A DNA stretch of 64,000 nucleotides. Origin: an uncultured Bacteroidia bacterium. Lineage in GTDB: Bacteria; Bacteroidota; Bacteroidia; Bacteroidales; Prolixibacteraceae. Where the stretch lies: the NCBI GenBank assembly GCA_903923905.1, contig CAIXZH010000093.1:79813-143812 (forward strand). Reading direction: 5' to 3'. The translations under genes and the position numbers were made by a program. The notes under the pieces were generated by a model, which did no database searches, had not been told where the DNA came from, and saw only the letters and a program-made list of their open reading frames with translations. Positions 9,748 to 17,884 of the stretch are shown piece by piece; the first letter of the stretch is position 1; every line of letters begins with the position of its first letter.

Positions 9748-10110
9748 TTATTCCCCTGCTTTTGTCCGTGCCTTTCTGACTGCAATAAAACTCCGGATAA
9801 AATAGACCATGCTCACTGCACAGGCAATCATCATAATCACAATCCGCACGATGGCCCCGTTATCTGCCCTTCCAATGGAACCGGTAAGCGGCTTAATAAA
9901 TGCGATTAACAGCCCAAAGGTAAGCAATACCGAGATATGTGCAATCACCCTGTTTCCCGCTTTTAGTCCCCTGATTAGGGAAAGCAGGATAATGGCTGCA
10001 AACACAGGGATAAGGGCAGTCGGCGATGGAGTCTGAGAACCCAGATAGCCCCAAAGTCCGAGCAAAATCAAAACAATAGCATTCAACATGCTGACAATAT
10101 ATACCTTCAT
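9748..10110 (-). CDS. Small four-helix membrane protein, unknown function
   Basis: A 120-residue protein with four hydrophobic segments (about residues 5-24, 32-47, 55-75 and 86-108) separated by short loops, one with KAGNRVIAH, and a basic tail (RKARTKAG). The pattern resembles small TMEM14-like or uncharacterised inner membrane proteins, but I cannot assign a family. It is a single gene with both neighbours read the other way, so no operon context helps. Confidence 0.7.
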   Translation of the reverse strand: MKVYIVSMLNAIVLILLGLWGYLGSQTPSPTALIPVFAAIILLSLIRGLKAGNRVIAHISVLLTFGLLIAFIKPLTGSIGRADNGAIVRIVIMMIACAVSMVYFIRSFIAVRKARTKAGE

Positions 10111-10212
10111 AACAATTAACTTTAAAATATAAACCAGGAAATACTTTTTCCTCCCTTAAACCAATAACAAGCGGTTTGAACAGATTGTTCCAAAATCATT
10201 ATCTTTTGTCGC

Positions 10213-10326
10213 GATGAAACCCTCATGAACTTACATTCACAAAAGGCAACGTATAAATTGATGAGGGTTCCACACGGATCAAAGATCAAATTATTAATAA
10301 GTTAATTAAAATTTATACGTGTGAAA
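10213..10326 (+). repeat. 114-bp structured repeat, copy 1 (possible RNA element)
   Basis: Almost the same sequence recurs in reverse at 63095-63207. It can form AACCCTCAT (10218-10226) with ATGAGGGTT (10261-10269), and CGTATAAATT (10250-10259, inside that loop) with AATTTATACG (10310-10319), a pseudoknot layout. A third helix, CACACG (10271-10276) with CGTGTG (10318-10323), competes with the second. There is no open frame. It lies in the gap before the restriction-modification gene. Confidence 0.7.
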
Positions 10327-10466
10327 ACTACCCATTTATGCCGGTTAAAATTCATCTCAATGATGTATTCTACCCATTAGTAATGAAATACACTAATAAC
10401 AAGGTAGTCTCAAAACAATAAAAATTAAACCTTCTTTTTCGATAGAAAAACGAATCAAATAGATAC

Positions 10467-10567
10467 AATTGTCCGTTAGGACATTAACAGATAAACGGTT
10501 AATTCCCTACGGGAAATTTGTTTTCAGAATTATACTTTTCTATTGATATTTATCTCCTACGGAGAAA
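10467..10567 (-). repeat. 100-bp palindrome-rich dispersed repeat, copy A
   Basis: Read on the minus strand it runs from CTCCGTAGGAG through ATTCTGAAAACAAAT and TCCCGTAGGGA to TGTCCTAACGGACA. It is closely related to copies at 49098-49200 and 54939-55040, here in the opposite orientation. Each of the named blocks is a small 4-5 bp stem with a 3-4 nt loop. It is non-coding and is the second repeat in the 517-bp gap upstream of the restriction-modification gene. Confidence 0.7.
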
Positions 10568-10675
10568 TTTAAACAGTTTATAAATTAAAATCTGTTTCTG
10601 TTTGAAATAACGCGATAAAGTCCTAATTTGCTTCGATTTTCAGAATCGGGCAAATGTCCGTTTAAACCTAAACCA

Positions 10676-13456
10676 ATGTCTATTCCTTCCCGCTCCAAAA
10701 GCAAAACCATTTTCAATGAAGAGATCAAACAGCTGAAAAAATATCTCTACAGCGAAAGTAACGAGGATGCAAAACGTCCATTGTTGTATCCGTTTTTCCA
10801 GAAACTGAACAAGGAAAAATTTAAGATCGAATCGGATGCCTGCGGAGCCGATGTCTATATTGAAGGTCAGATTATTGTGGAGGCGAAGTCGCACTATTCC
10901 GACTGGCTCGACGGCTTTTACCAGGCCCTGCATTACCATAAAAAACATGGACTGATCTATTCGGTAGTGGTGGTGATTGCCCATAAGTTCGTCGGGATCT
11001 GGAAGGTAAACCAATTGCCTGAATATGCGGTAATCCTTGCCCATACTTCTGATGCTCAAAAGGCTCCCAGCACTATCGGGAAGGAGAACACCCGCAAAAC
11101 AGCACAGCCAGGGCGGAAAGAGATCCGTGAAGCAGCCATTTACTGGCTCGAACCCAAAGACCTCGAAGGGGATTATTTTGCCGGTGAAGCCAAAAGTATC
11201 GACTACGAGATTTTTGAAATCCTGAATATTCTCAGGAATTCGGGGGTGGAACGGCTTCAGATGAATACCCGGAATTTTATCGATCAGATCGAACTGCTGA
11301 AAAAGTACTTTGAACACCCGATCGATGCCGTTCATGCCTTCTATTCGATGGTGGCCTATTGGGATATCACCTCAACCGTCTCAATCAACGAGAATTCCAA
11401 CCAGATTTGCCTGGTTGGCTTCAAAGGGCAGAAAAACAGTGACCAAATATCCGTTAATCCACTATATTTCAAAGAGTTTAAAAAATTTGTCGAAACCCGG
11501 TTTATCTTTACCAACGAAGGTTCGGGGCTCACAGTCGACTATTATTTCAGCCGGTTCGATGAGGTGATTTCGCGCATCGACCCCGAATATGTGAAGCAGC
11601 ATGGCATCTTCTTTACCGATATCAACCTGAGCAAATTTGCCCTCTGGTACGCCAAAAGAGCGATCGACGCCGAACTGGACGAGCAATATATCTTCTTCGA
11701 TCCCGCAGGTGGTTCGGGCAACCTGATATCGAGCTGGAGGGGACGGCTCAAGCACAAGATTATCTCCGAACTGCAGCCCGACCTGTTGCGGATTATCGAA
11801 CGACGGATGAAGATCGATCCCTGGCATATTGAAACCGGGTTTACGATCATCCCGAAAACTGCCGACAACGAAGGGTTAAATTTCCTCGATTGCGATGCCG
11901 CCAATTACCTGGGCCGCCTGGAGAAAGAACTAAAACTGAAGAACCTCGCCATTAATAAACCGCTGGCCTTTTTGCTCAATCCTCCCTATAAAAATACCGA
12001 TGAACACCAATCGGTGCGCGAAGAGACCAATTCAAACTATTCGATCCACCCCTCCATTCTTGAACTAACAGGCGAAGATGCAGGTAAGGAACGCTACCTG
12101 GCCTTCCTGGGGCAAATCCTCAATATTTCGAAGCTGAAGGCACAGGTTGAAGGAACCGCCGAATCGCTGGTGCTGATATTCACCCCAACTTCGTGGCTGA
12201 TCCCAAGGCCAACCTATGTTGCTTTCCGCAAAGAGTGGGACCACCATTTCGCTTACCTCGACGGCTTTATCGTTACAAGCAACGAGTTCTTTAAATTGCA
12301 GGGGAAATGGCCGCTAGCCTTTACCATCTGGAAATATAACTACGACGAAACCCGGACCAATAAGGTTGAAGTGGCCGATTATTCTCGTTTCAAAAAACAG
12401 GACCTTAATATCAACTGGAACCTGGGTGAGGAAGAACTGAATTTTGTGTTTGGAGAAGAGAAATTGCAAACCGAAAAGGTAAAATTTGATAACAGCCGGA
12501 TTGATATCAGAGAATCAATTCCTACGCTGGTTATAAATGAAAAAAAATTAAGACAAACAAGGTGTAATATTTATCGCAACAGGTCAAAACAAGAGGAAGG
12601 TAAAGATATCATCAGCGGGTTTGCTTTAAAAGATGACCGTCATTTTAGAGTGAAAGCTCCTTATGGTTTTATTGATGGAACTTACATTGGGTTTATGGAT
12701 GATAATTCTCCTGTCAGATTAAGACAGGAACCTCAAAATCGTTTATCAAATAAACCCGATCGTGTTTGGCTTCAGCTTAGGCCAACTTTTATTGATGTTA
12801 ACCTTACCAAGGTTCAAACCGGAACCCCGGACAAATATGGATATTGCGCTTATGATTCTCAATCTGCCAAAGTTTTATTTACCTGGTTTTGCATCACTAA
12901 GGCAATTGGCCAAAAATATCCATTATGGGCCAATCAGTCAGATATTTGGGCACCGGATATCAAACCTGATTCAGCTTCGTACTGGTACGCGTTGTGTTTT
13001 GCGTTTGTTTTGGCGGAGAACCGTTGTGTGGTGACCACATTTGAGAAGGATAATCCGGTTGCGGGGGCACCGGAGGTTTTTGTCGACAACCCGCTTTGTC
13101 CGGCGAACCGCGAGTCGTTCTGGTCGACCACGCTCGACCGGGAGGTATCTTTCGAACATGGGGTGGCCTTCGAACTGGTCGAAAAGATTAAGCTTCTCTA
13201 TAAAACCTGGAACCTGAATTATTGTAAGGGGCAATACCTGCGGAATGTCGGTTTAAAAGAGGAGCCCTATTTCCGGTATTTTGATTATGAAGATTACCTG
13301 ACCCCCTGTTCCGGGTTAATTCAGTTCAGAAAATACACCGAAAAGGAGGGGTTGCACGATATGCACCAGCTGTTTGCCGAAGTTCAGGAACTCACCAAAA
13401 AGGTCCGCGAGGAACTTTACCGGCTGCTGGTGGAGGAATTCAGGTATTTTGAATAG
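10676..13456 (+). CDS. Single-chain restriction-modification enzyme (Eco57I-like, type IIG)
   Basis: About 926 residues combining nuclease and adenine methyltransferase. Near the N-terminus is a PD-(D/E)XK nuclease motif: Asp59 in CGADVYIEGQ and Glu69-Ala-Lys71 in IIVEAKSH. The methyltransferase has motif I, FFDPAGGSGNLISSW (Asp342), and motif IV, LLNPPYKN (Asn435), the N6-adenine class. The last 300 residues should hold target recognition. The frame is open from 10628, but the ATG at 10676 (MSIPSRSKSKT) starts the folded part. No separate methylase or specificity gene is present, so it is probably self-contained. Repeats flank it on both sides and its neighbours are unrelated, which fits a mobile defence gene. 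Recognition site cannot be read from sequence. Confidence 0.88.
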   Translation: MSIPSRSKSKTIFNEEIKQLKKYLYSESNEDAKRPLLYPFFQKLNKEKFKIESDACGADVYIEGQIIVEAKSHYSDWLDGFYQALHYHKKHGLIYSVVVVIAHKFVGIWKVNQLPEYAVILAHTSDAQKAPSTIGKENTRKTAQPGRKEIREAAIYWLEPKDLEGDYFAGEAKSIDYEIFEILNILRNSGVERLQMNTRNFIDQIELLKKYFEHPIDAVHAFYSMVAYWDITSTVSINENSNQICLVGFKGQKNSDQISVNPLYFKEFKKFVETRFIFTNEGSGLTVDYYFSRFDEVISRIDPEYVKQHGIFFTDINLSKFALWYAKRAIDAELDEQYIFFDPAGGSGNLISSWRGRLKHKIISELQPDLLRIIERRMKIDPWHIETGFTIIPKTADNEGLNFLDCDAANYLGRLEKELKLKNLAINKPLAFLLNPPYKNTDEHQSVREETNSNYSIHPSILELTGEDAGKERYLAFLGQILNISKLKAQVEGTAESLVLIFTPTSWLIPRPTYVAFRKEWDHHFAYLDGFIVTSNEFFKLQGKWPLAFTIWKYNYDETRTNKVEVADYSRFKKQDLNINWNLGEEELNFVFGEEKLQTEKVKFDNSRIDIRESIPTLVINEKKLRQTRCNIYRNRSKQEEGKDIISGFALKDDRHFRVKAPYGFIDGTYIGFMDDNSPVRLRQEPQNRLSNKPDRVWLQLRPTFIDVNLTKVQTGTPDKYGYCAYDSQSAKVLFTWFCITKAIGQKYPLWANQSDIWAPDIKPDSASYWYALCFAFVLAENRCVVTTFEKDNPVAGAPEVFVDNPLCPANRESFWSTTLDREVSFEHGVAFELVEKIKLLYKTWNLNYCKGQYLRNVGLKEEPYFRYFDYEDYLTPCSGLIQFRKYTEKEGLHDMHQLFAEVQELTKKVREELYRLLVEEFRYFE

Positions 13457-13470
13457 GTGATATATTAATC

Positions 13471-13661
13471 CTCCGAAGGTGGATCAAGTTATTGACCCCC
13501 AATTTTTATTGGGGGCTAGTGAGCAGCTACAACCAAACAACCCGAAACGGGTTGAATATAGGCAAGTTCAACCCGTTTCGGGTTGGTGTAACCTGGGCGT
13601 ACATTGCCCCCGGCTGAAACGCCGGGGGTCAATAACAGTAAACTCCTGCGGAGTTTGCCTA
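13471..13661 (+). repeat. Non-autonomous REP/IS200-like element (transposase deleted)
   Basis: In order: a GAAGGTGG hairpin, CCCCCAATTTTTATTGGGGG, the dyad CAACCCGAAACGGGTTG (13538-13554), 14 nt, the reverse dyad CAACCCGTTTCGGGTTG (13569-13585), CCCCGGCTGAAACGCCGGGG, and AAACTCCTGCGGAGTTT. The element at 13873-14605 has the same palindromes in the same order, but with a transposase gene between the two CAACCCG dyads. This copy is therefore an internally deleted, MITE-like version. Confidence 0.75.
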
Positions 13662-13724
13662 TGAAAGTACTTATTCCGCCAAAGGTGGATAATATTAATG
13701 ACCCCCAATTTTTATTGTGGATTT

Positions 13725-13922
13725 GCGAATAGCGGATAATCCGCCGAAGGTGGATTATGTTATTGACCCCCAATTATTTATTGGGGGTTTGCGAATAGCG
13801 GATAATCCGCCGAAGGTGGATTATGTTATTGACCCCCAATTATTTATTGGGGGTTTGCGAATAGCGGATAATCCGCCGAAGGTGGATTATATTATTGACC
13901 CCCAATTATTTATTGGGGGTTT
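13725..13922 (+). repeat. Three tandem 66-bp repeats
   Basis: Near-identical units start at 13725, 13791 and 13857 with GCGAATAGCGGATAATCCGC. Each holds an ATCCGCC/GGTGGAT hairpin and a CCCCCAAT/ATTGGGGG hairpin. A degenerate unit precedes them (about 13673-13724). The units equal the left end of the neighbouring REP/RAYT elements. Because 66 is a multiple of 3, a 69-codon frame of three 22-residue repeats runs through; I regard that frame as an artefact. Confidence 0.85.
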
Positions 13923-14605
13923 GTGAGCCACCAACAAAATGCAACCCGAAACGGGTTGAATATAAGCTATATATTTGAAACTAACCTTAGAATTATTGAA
14001 GAATTTTTCGTAACTTACAAAGTCTTTGATTTCGAATTTACCTTTTAAAACCTTAATCATGGCCAGTTACCGTCAAATTCTTTATCACATCACTTTTCAT
14101 ACGCGAAACAGCGAAAAAGTATTACTCAACTCCGGTAATGATGTGCTTTTCAAATACATCTGGGGCGTAATAAAAAATAAAAACTGCCGGCTCTTCAGAA
14201 TTAATGGTGTTGAAGACCATATTCATATCATTTGCGATCTTCACCCTTCACTCGCTTTGGCTGATCTGGTTAGAGACATAAAAGTGTCCAGTTCCAAATG
14301 GATAAAAGAAAAGCATATCTATCCCGATTTTTCAAATTGGGCAGAAAGTTATGGTGCCTTTACACTGTCGGTAAGAGAAAAGGATACAATTATAAAATAC
14401 GTTATGAATCAACAGCAACACCATAAAAAAGAAAGTGTTCGGAATGAGTTTATCAGGTTGTTAAAAGAAAATGGAGTTGATTTTGACGAAAAATATTGGG
14501 TTTAAGTAATTCAACCCGTTTCGGATTGGGGTAACACGGGTTTACCTTGCCCCTGGCTGAAACACCGGGGGTCAATAACAGTAAACTCCGACGGAGATTT
14601 TCTAA
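13873..14605 (+). mobile_element. Autonomous REP-associated (IS200-like) element with transposase
   Basis: Left side: GAAGGTGG hairpin, CCCCCAAT hairpin and dyad CAACCCGAAACGGGTTG (13942-13958). Centre: the transposase gene 14059-14505. Right side: dyad CAACCCGTTTCGGATTG (14512-14528), the CCCCTGGCTGAAACACCGGGG hairpin region and AACTCCGACGGAG. Ends made of subterminal palindromes instead of long inverted repeats fit IS200/IS605 and RAYT biology. The true cleavage sites cannot be fixed from one copy. Confidence 0.7.
14059..14505 (+). CDS. IS200/REP-associated tyrosine (Y1, HUH) transposase
   Basis: A 148-residue single-domain transposase. The HUH metal-binding motif is His54-Ile-His56 in GVEDHIHIICDLHPS. 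The catalytic Tyr114 is in IIKYVMNQQQHHKKES, with the helix Gln/His residues usual for Y1 enzymes. Length and motifs match IS200 TnpA and RAYT proteins, which cut and rejoin single-stranded DNA at hairpin ends. The ATG at 14059 (MASYRQILYHITFHT) starts the conserved domain; an upstream in-frame ATG at 14026 would add 11 residues. No TnpB or IscB partner is present. The palindromes on both sides are its probable substrates. It looks intact and may be active. Confidence 0.9.
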   Translation: MASYRQILYHITFHTRNSEKVLLNSGNDVLFKYIWGVIKNKNCRLFRINGVEDHIHIICDLHPSLALADLVRDIKVSSSKWIKEKHIYPDFSNWAESYGAFTLSVREKDTIIKYVMNQQQHHKKESVRNEFIRLLKENGVDFDEKYWV

Positions 14606-14653
14606 TAAAGTGAGGGCTTGACTCGAAGTCAGACTATCACTGTTAAAATATCC

Positions 14654-17338
14654 CTATTCCTTCTCCCCCTCCTCTTTTCCGCTATATTTCGCAGGGTATT
14701 TTTCTTTCCCTTTCATTGCAAACCAAAGGATCTGGTTGAGCAGATCATCATCACCCTGGTCGATATAATCAAACTGGGGTTCAAGGCTTTTCCGGGCATA
14801 ATGGAGTGCCGTTCCTTTGAGTTCATTCAGATTCTTATTCATTTCGTTCAGCGGAATCTGGTTTGGCACCGCCAGAAATGGGGTGAAATCGGGGGTATAG
14901 TTAAAACAGTCGAACATCGGCATGGCGGTGGCATCACTGATATTCATCGGAGGAATCCCTAAAATCTGTTCGATGGTCCGCACCAGCGAAACCTGGTTGT
15001 AGTTGGTATGTACCGTATGCTTTAAACGGGAATAAGGACTTGCAATAGTTCCCACTGTGCGGTAGGCTGAAACGTGATCCCATCCATCCTGTGAATCATC
15101 CTCGGTGGTGAAGATCGCAGTGTTTTTCCAGAATCGGCTTTTGGATATTGCCTCAATAATCTGCCCGAGCGCCAGATCATTATCCGCAACCATTGCCCGT
15201 GGCGTAGGGATTCCCGGACGGGTACCCGCCGTATGATCATTCGAAAGGGCAATCACCATAAGCTCCGGCCATTGGTCCCCGGCCATTTTGTCGCAGGCAT
15301 TCATCTCCTCAATAAAAGCCTTGGCCCTGAGCACATCGGGAAACACATGATTATCCGAACTCGGGAAGTTCTGACTCAACAATTTCTCAACCGGTTTTAC
15401 GGTGGTGATATTTTTGAATTTAAAGGTCTCACCCTTCATAAACCCATCGTAGATCGAAGTCCAGGTTAAGCTTTTATCATACTGAACATCACATGCTTCG
15501 CCATAGATCCGGACACTTTTCCCACGACGCGTTGCATTATCCCAGATAAAACCGGTAGGGGCATAAACCAGCGCATCATACTGAACATGAGGATAGCTCC
15601 TGATCCATGCCTTGACCTCCTTTTCAACATAATCGGTAACAATTCCCATATCGGTCCACTGATGCCCCTCAGCCGAACATTTCCCGGAGGCATGGTAATT
15701 GTCCATCAACAAAAAATCATCCACTATTTTATGGGTATTTGGGGTGATTTTCTTTCCGAAAACACAGAGGGTTGAGTCGCCATCTCCCCCTTTAACGTCA
15801 CCCAGAACCTGATCGTAGGTCCTGTTCTCCTTGATGATATAAACCACGTGTTTGAAAACGGAAGGTTCACCAACCCGGAGAGGAACCGGAACCGGGCCAA
15901 CATCTTTGCGCGGAAGTTTTTCTGTTAGAGCCAGTCTGAAGAGCTGATTGATCTTTTCAACTTTTTGGGTATAATCCTTGAGCATAGATTTTTGAGGTAC
16001 CCGAATAACCGATACCGAAGCCATCTCCCGGTGTGAATTATAGACCGTATGGCCTGTCTTTTCCAGGACAGTTGGAATACGCGACCCTTCAGCTTCAATA
16101 TTGGCAACAAACAAAAGGGTGTCGCGATAGACGGCAACTCCACCCGGATAAGCTCCTGTGGGGATAAATCCGGTCACCATACTCTTATTTTCCGGGGAAC
16201 CTTTTGATGAAAGGCTTCCAAGGGTAACCACAGCGAGGGCGTTATCCATTCCGTTTGCCACATAGAGTGTTTTCCCGTCACCTGAAATAGCCAGACCATT
16301 CGGGGAATCGCCAAAATAATTGTTCTTCTCGCCCGAGAGCCGTACAGAAATCTGCTCATTCACCTCATCCTTTTCGGTACTGATGACAGAAACCTGATCG
16401 CTGTTGGCATTGGCGGTAAATACAAATTTTTGATCACCACTCGTGATTATATCATTAGGATGCAATCCCACTACAATATCTTTCAGCAATCTGCCTGTTT
16501 TGGCATCCAGTACAGAGACCGTCCCTTCACGCGTTGCACCGGTCTGAGGATCTACTTTTGCGCTTCCCCATGGTACCCCGGCCACATTTACATCATCTTT
16601 ATCCGGATTTGATCCGGCCCAGTTGGTAACATAGAGTTTTCCATTCGCTTCTGTAATCCCGAAAGGGGCAACCCCAACGGGCACCGACCAGATCGTTTTG
16701 CCGGTTTCGACATCCAGTTTGTCAACCGTATTATTTCCGTTTAAGACCACATATAGCACGGGCGTACCTGCTTCTTCGGCAACAACCAATTCGTTTGGCA
16801 AGGCAGTTTCTGCCGGTTTAACCGCTTCAAAAGGGAACGTTTTTAAAACAGACAAATGCTTTCCGTCCCAGGAGGCCTGAACGACATACGATTTGTTCGC
16901 TTTCCCTACCGTACTCCAGAAAATTTCATACTTTTCGCCGGTTTTGCGCCATGAGATTCCTGAGAACGTATTCATTAAATTCTCTTTAACAAACGGCTTT
17001 CTTAAGGGTGAGCGACAAATGATTTTCTTTGTCGCCGGATCGATGATTGCAACCGAATAGCGTCCTTCTACGGCGATCCACCTCCCGTCGGGAGAAAGTG
17101 CACAGTCAAGGGCGTGGTTTTCCTCTGTCTTGTCGCCAAAATAGAGCTGTTCTCCTGCCGGATCAACCAAACGGTTGTAAGGCATTAAAACAGGTAATTC
17201 ATTCTCTGTTAGGTTGCTTTTCTCATACGGGGTAAGGTATTCCTGCTGTTGCTTAAGCGTCCTGTTCGATTGGGCAAACACAACAAAGGGGGCAATAAGC
17301 AACATAACTATTTGCAATAAAAATACGCTGTTCTTCAT
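14654..17338 (-). CDS. Secreted YncE-type beta-propeller fused to a phosphoesterase domain
   Basis: About 894 residues. A signal peptide (MKNSVFLLQIVMLLIAPFVV, then FAQ) supports the ATG at 17338 over the longer frame from 17470. Residues about 40-470 are YVTN/YncE propeller repeats (GVAPFGITEANGKLYVTNWA, GLAISGDGKTLYVANGMDN). The C-terminal half belongs to the phosphoesterase family that includes phospholipase C and acid phosphatase (PF04185): YIIKENRTYDQVLGDVKGG near residue 500 and FTTEDDSQDGWDHVSAYR near residue 746. It probably hydrolyses phosphate esters in the periplasm or at the surface. Substrate unknown. It is the last gene of a minus-strand pair, separated from the esterase by a 21-bp repeat array. 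Confidence 0.85.
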   Translation of the reverse strand: MKNSVFLLQIVMLLIAPFVVFAQSNRTLKQQQEYLTPYEKSNLTENELPVLMPYNRLVDPAGEQLYFGDKTEENHALDCALSPDGRWIAVEGRYSVAIIDPATKKIICRSPLRKPFVKENLMNTFSGISWRKTGEKYEIFWSTVGKANKSYVVQASWDGKHLSVLKTFPFEAVKPAETALPNELVVAEEAGTPVLYVVLNGNNTVDKLDVETGKTIWSVPVGVAPFGITEANGKLYVTNWAGSNPDKDDVNVAGVPWGSAKVDPQTGATREGTVSVLDAKTGRLLKDIVVGLHPNDIITSGDQKFVFTANANSDQVSVISTEKDEVNEQISVRLSGEKNNYFGDSPNGLAISGDGKTLYVANGMDNALAVVTLGSLSSKGSPENKSMVTGFIPTGAYPGGVAVYRDTLLFVANIEAEGSRIPTVLEKTGHTVYNSHREMASVSVIRVPQKSMLKDYTQKVEKINQLFRLALTEKLPRKDVGPVPVPLRVGEPSVFKHVVYIIKENRTYDQVLGDVKGGDGDSTLCVFGKKITPNTHKIVDDFLLMDNYHASGKCSAEGHQWTDMGIVTDYVEKEVKAWIRSYPHVQYDALVYAPTGFIWDNATRRGKSVRIYGEACDVQYDKSLTWTSIYDGFMKGETFKFKNITTVKPVEKLLSQNFPSSDNHVFPDVLRAKAFIEEMNACDKMAGDQWPELMVIALSNDHTAGTRPGIPTPRAMVADNDLALGQIIEAISKSRFWKNTAIFTTEDDSQDGWDHVSAYRTVGTIASPYSRLKHTVHTNYNQVSLVRTIEQILGIPPMNISDATAMPMFDCFNYTPDFTPFLAVPNQIPLNEMNKNLNELKGTALHYARKSLEPQFDYIDQGDDDLLNQILWFAMKGKEKYPAKYSGKEEGEKE

Positions 17339-17632
17339 TTTATGAAAGCTAGAGGTTTGAAACGATCTAATAAGCCGAATAGCACAAATCAGAAAAATAA
17401 AATTCTGATTTCCCTTTTGGCGCCCAATAGTAAGGAATAAAATGAATTGCCACAAATGCTTTTTTTGCAAAATTTAATGGAACTTTAATAATTGATCATT
17501 CCTTAGATTACCTCGTAATGTCCCCCGATCGCAATTATGCGGATTGAATTTTCATCAAGTTTATAAAATGGCTTTATCTACAAAGTCTTTCAGATTTGCT
17601 CTGAATTTATTAACGGATAATTCAATCATTTG

Positions 17633-17884
17633 AATACTCTCGTTGCTTCAAGTGTAAACCACTTTGATGGACCTGAATACCATCATGATTGAAATGAATC
17701 GGACTTTGCGCCAGGTGAAAACTATTTTGATTGACATGAAAACCATTATGATTGACCCGAATTCCATTTTGCAAGGGAATAAAATCTCTTTGCTTCGCAT
17801 GAATCTGACAATGGGTCACCTCAAACCCATTTTGATTGAGGTTAAACTGACCTTGTGTCGCCTCAAACCATTTTGATTGAAGTT
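17633..17884 (-). repeat. 12-unit, 21-bp tandem repeat starting at the esterase stop codon
   Basis: Twelve degenerate 21-bp units run in exact register with no indel; typical units on the minus strand contain GTCAATCAAAATGGTTTTC. The first unit overlaps the TAA of the esterase gene (17883-17885). Read in the esterase's own frame, the array is open for 87 codons to a TGA at 17622 and encodes heptads such as NQNGFEV, NHNGFHV, NQNSFHL and NHDGIQV. An in-frame ATG lies at 17819. It may be a separate small ORF, a readthrough tail, a former C-terminal domain cut off by the stop, or a non-coding minisatellite. Confidence 0.75.

Noticed and set aside
10640..11335. 231-codon frame antisense to the restriction-modification gene
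   Set aside because: It mirrors the codon structure of the real gene and has no recognisable motif of its own.
13725..13922. Possible CRISPR array
   Set aside because: The 66-bp units abut directly with no unique spacers, and each carries two hairpins matching the REP element ends.
13717..13926. 69-codon frame of three 22-residue repeats
   Set aside because: It exists only because the 66-bp non-coding palindrome repeat is a multiple of three; there is no start region or family match.
17664..17876. 70-codon plus-strand frame through the 21-bp array
   Set aside because: It is the shadow of the repeat; the minus-strand frame, continuous with the esterase, is the more interesting one.
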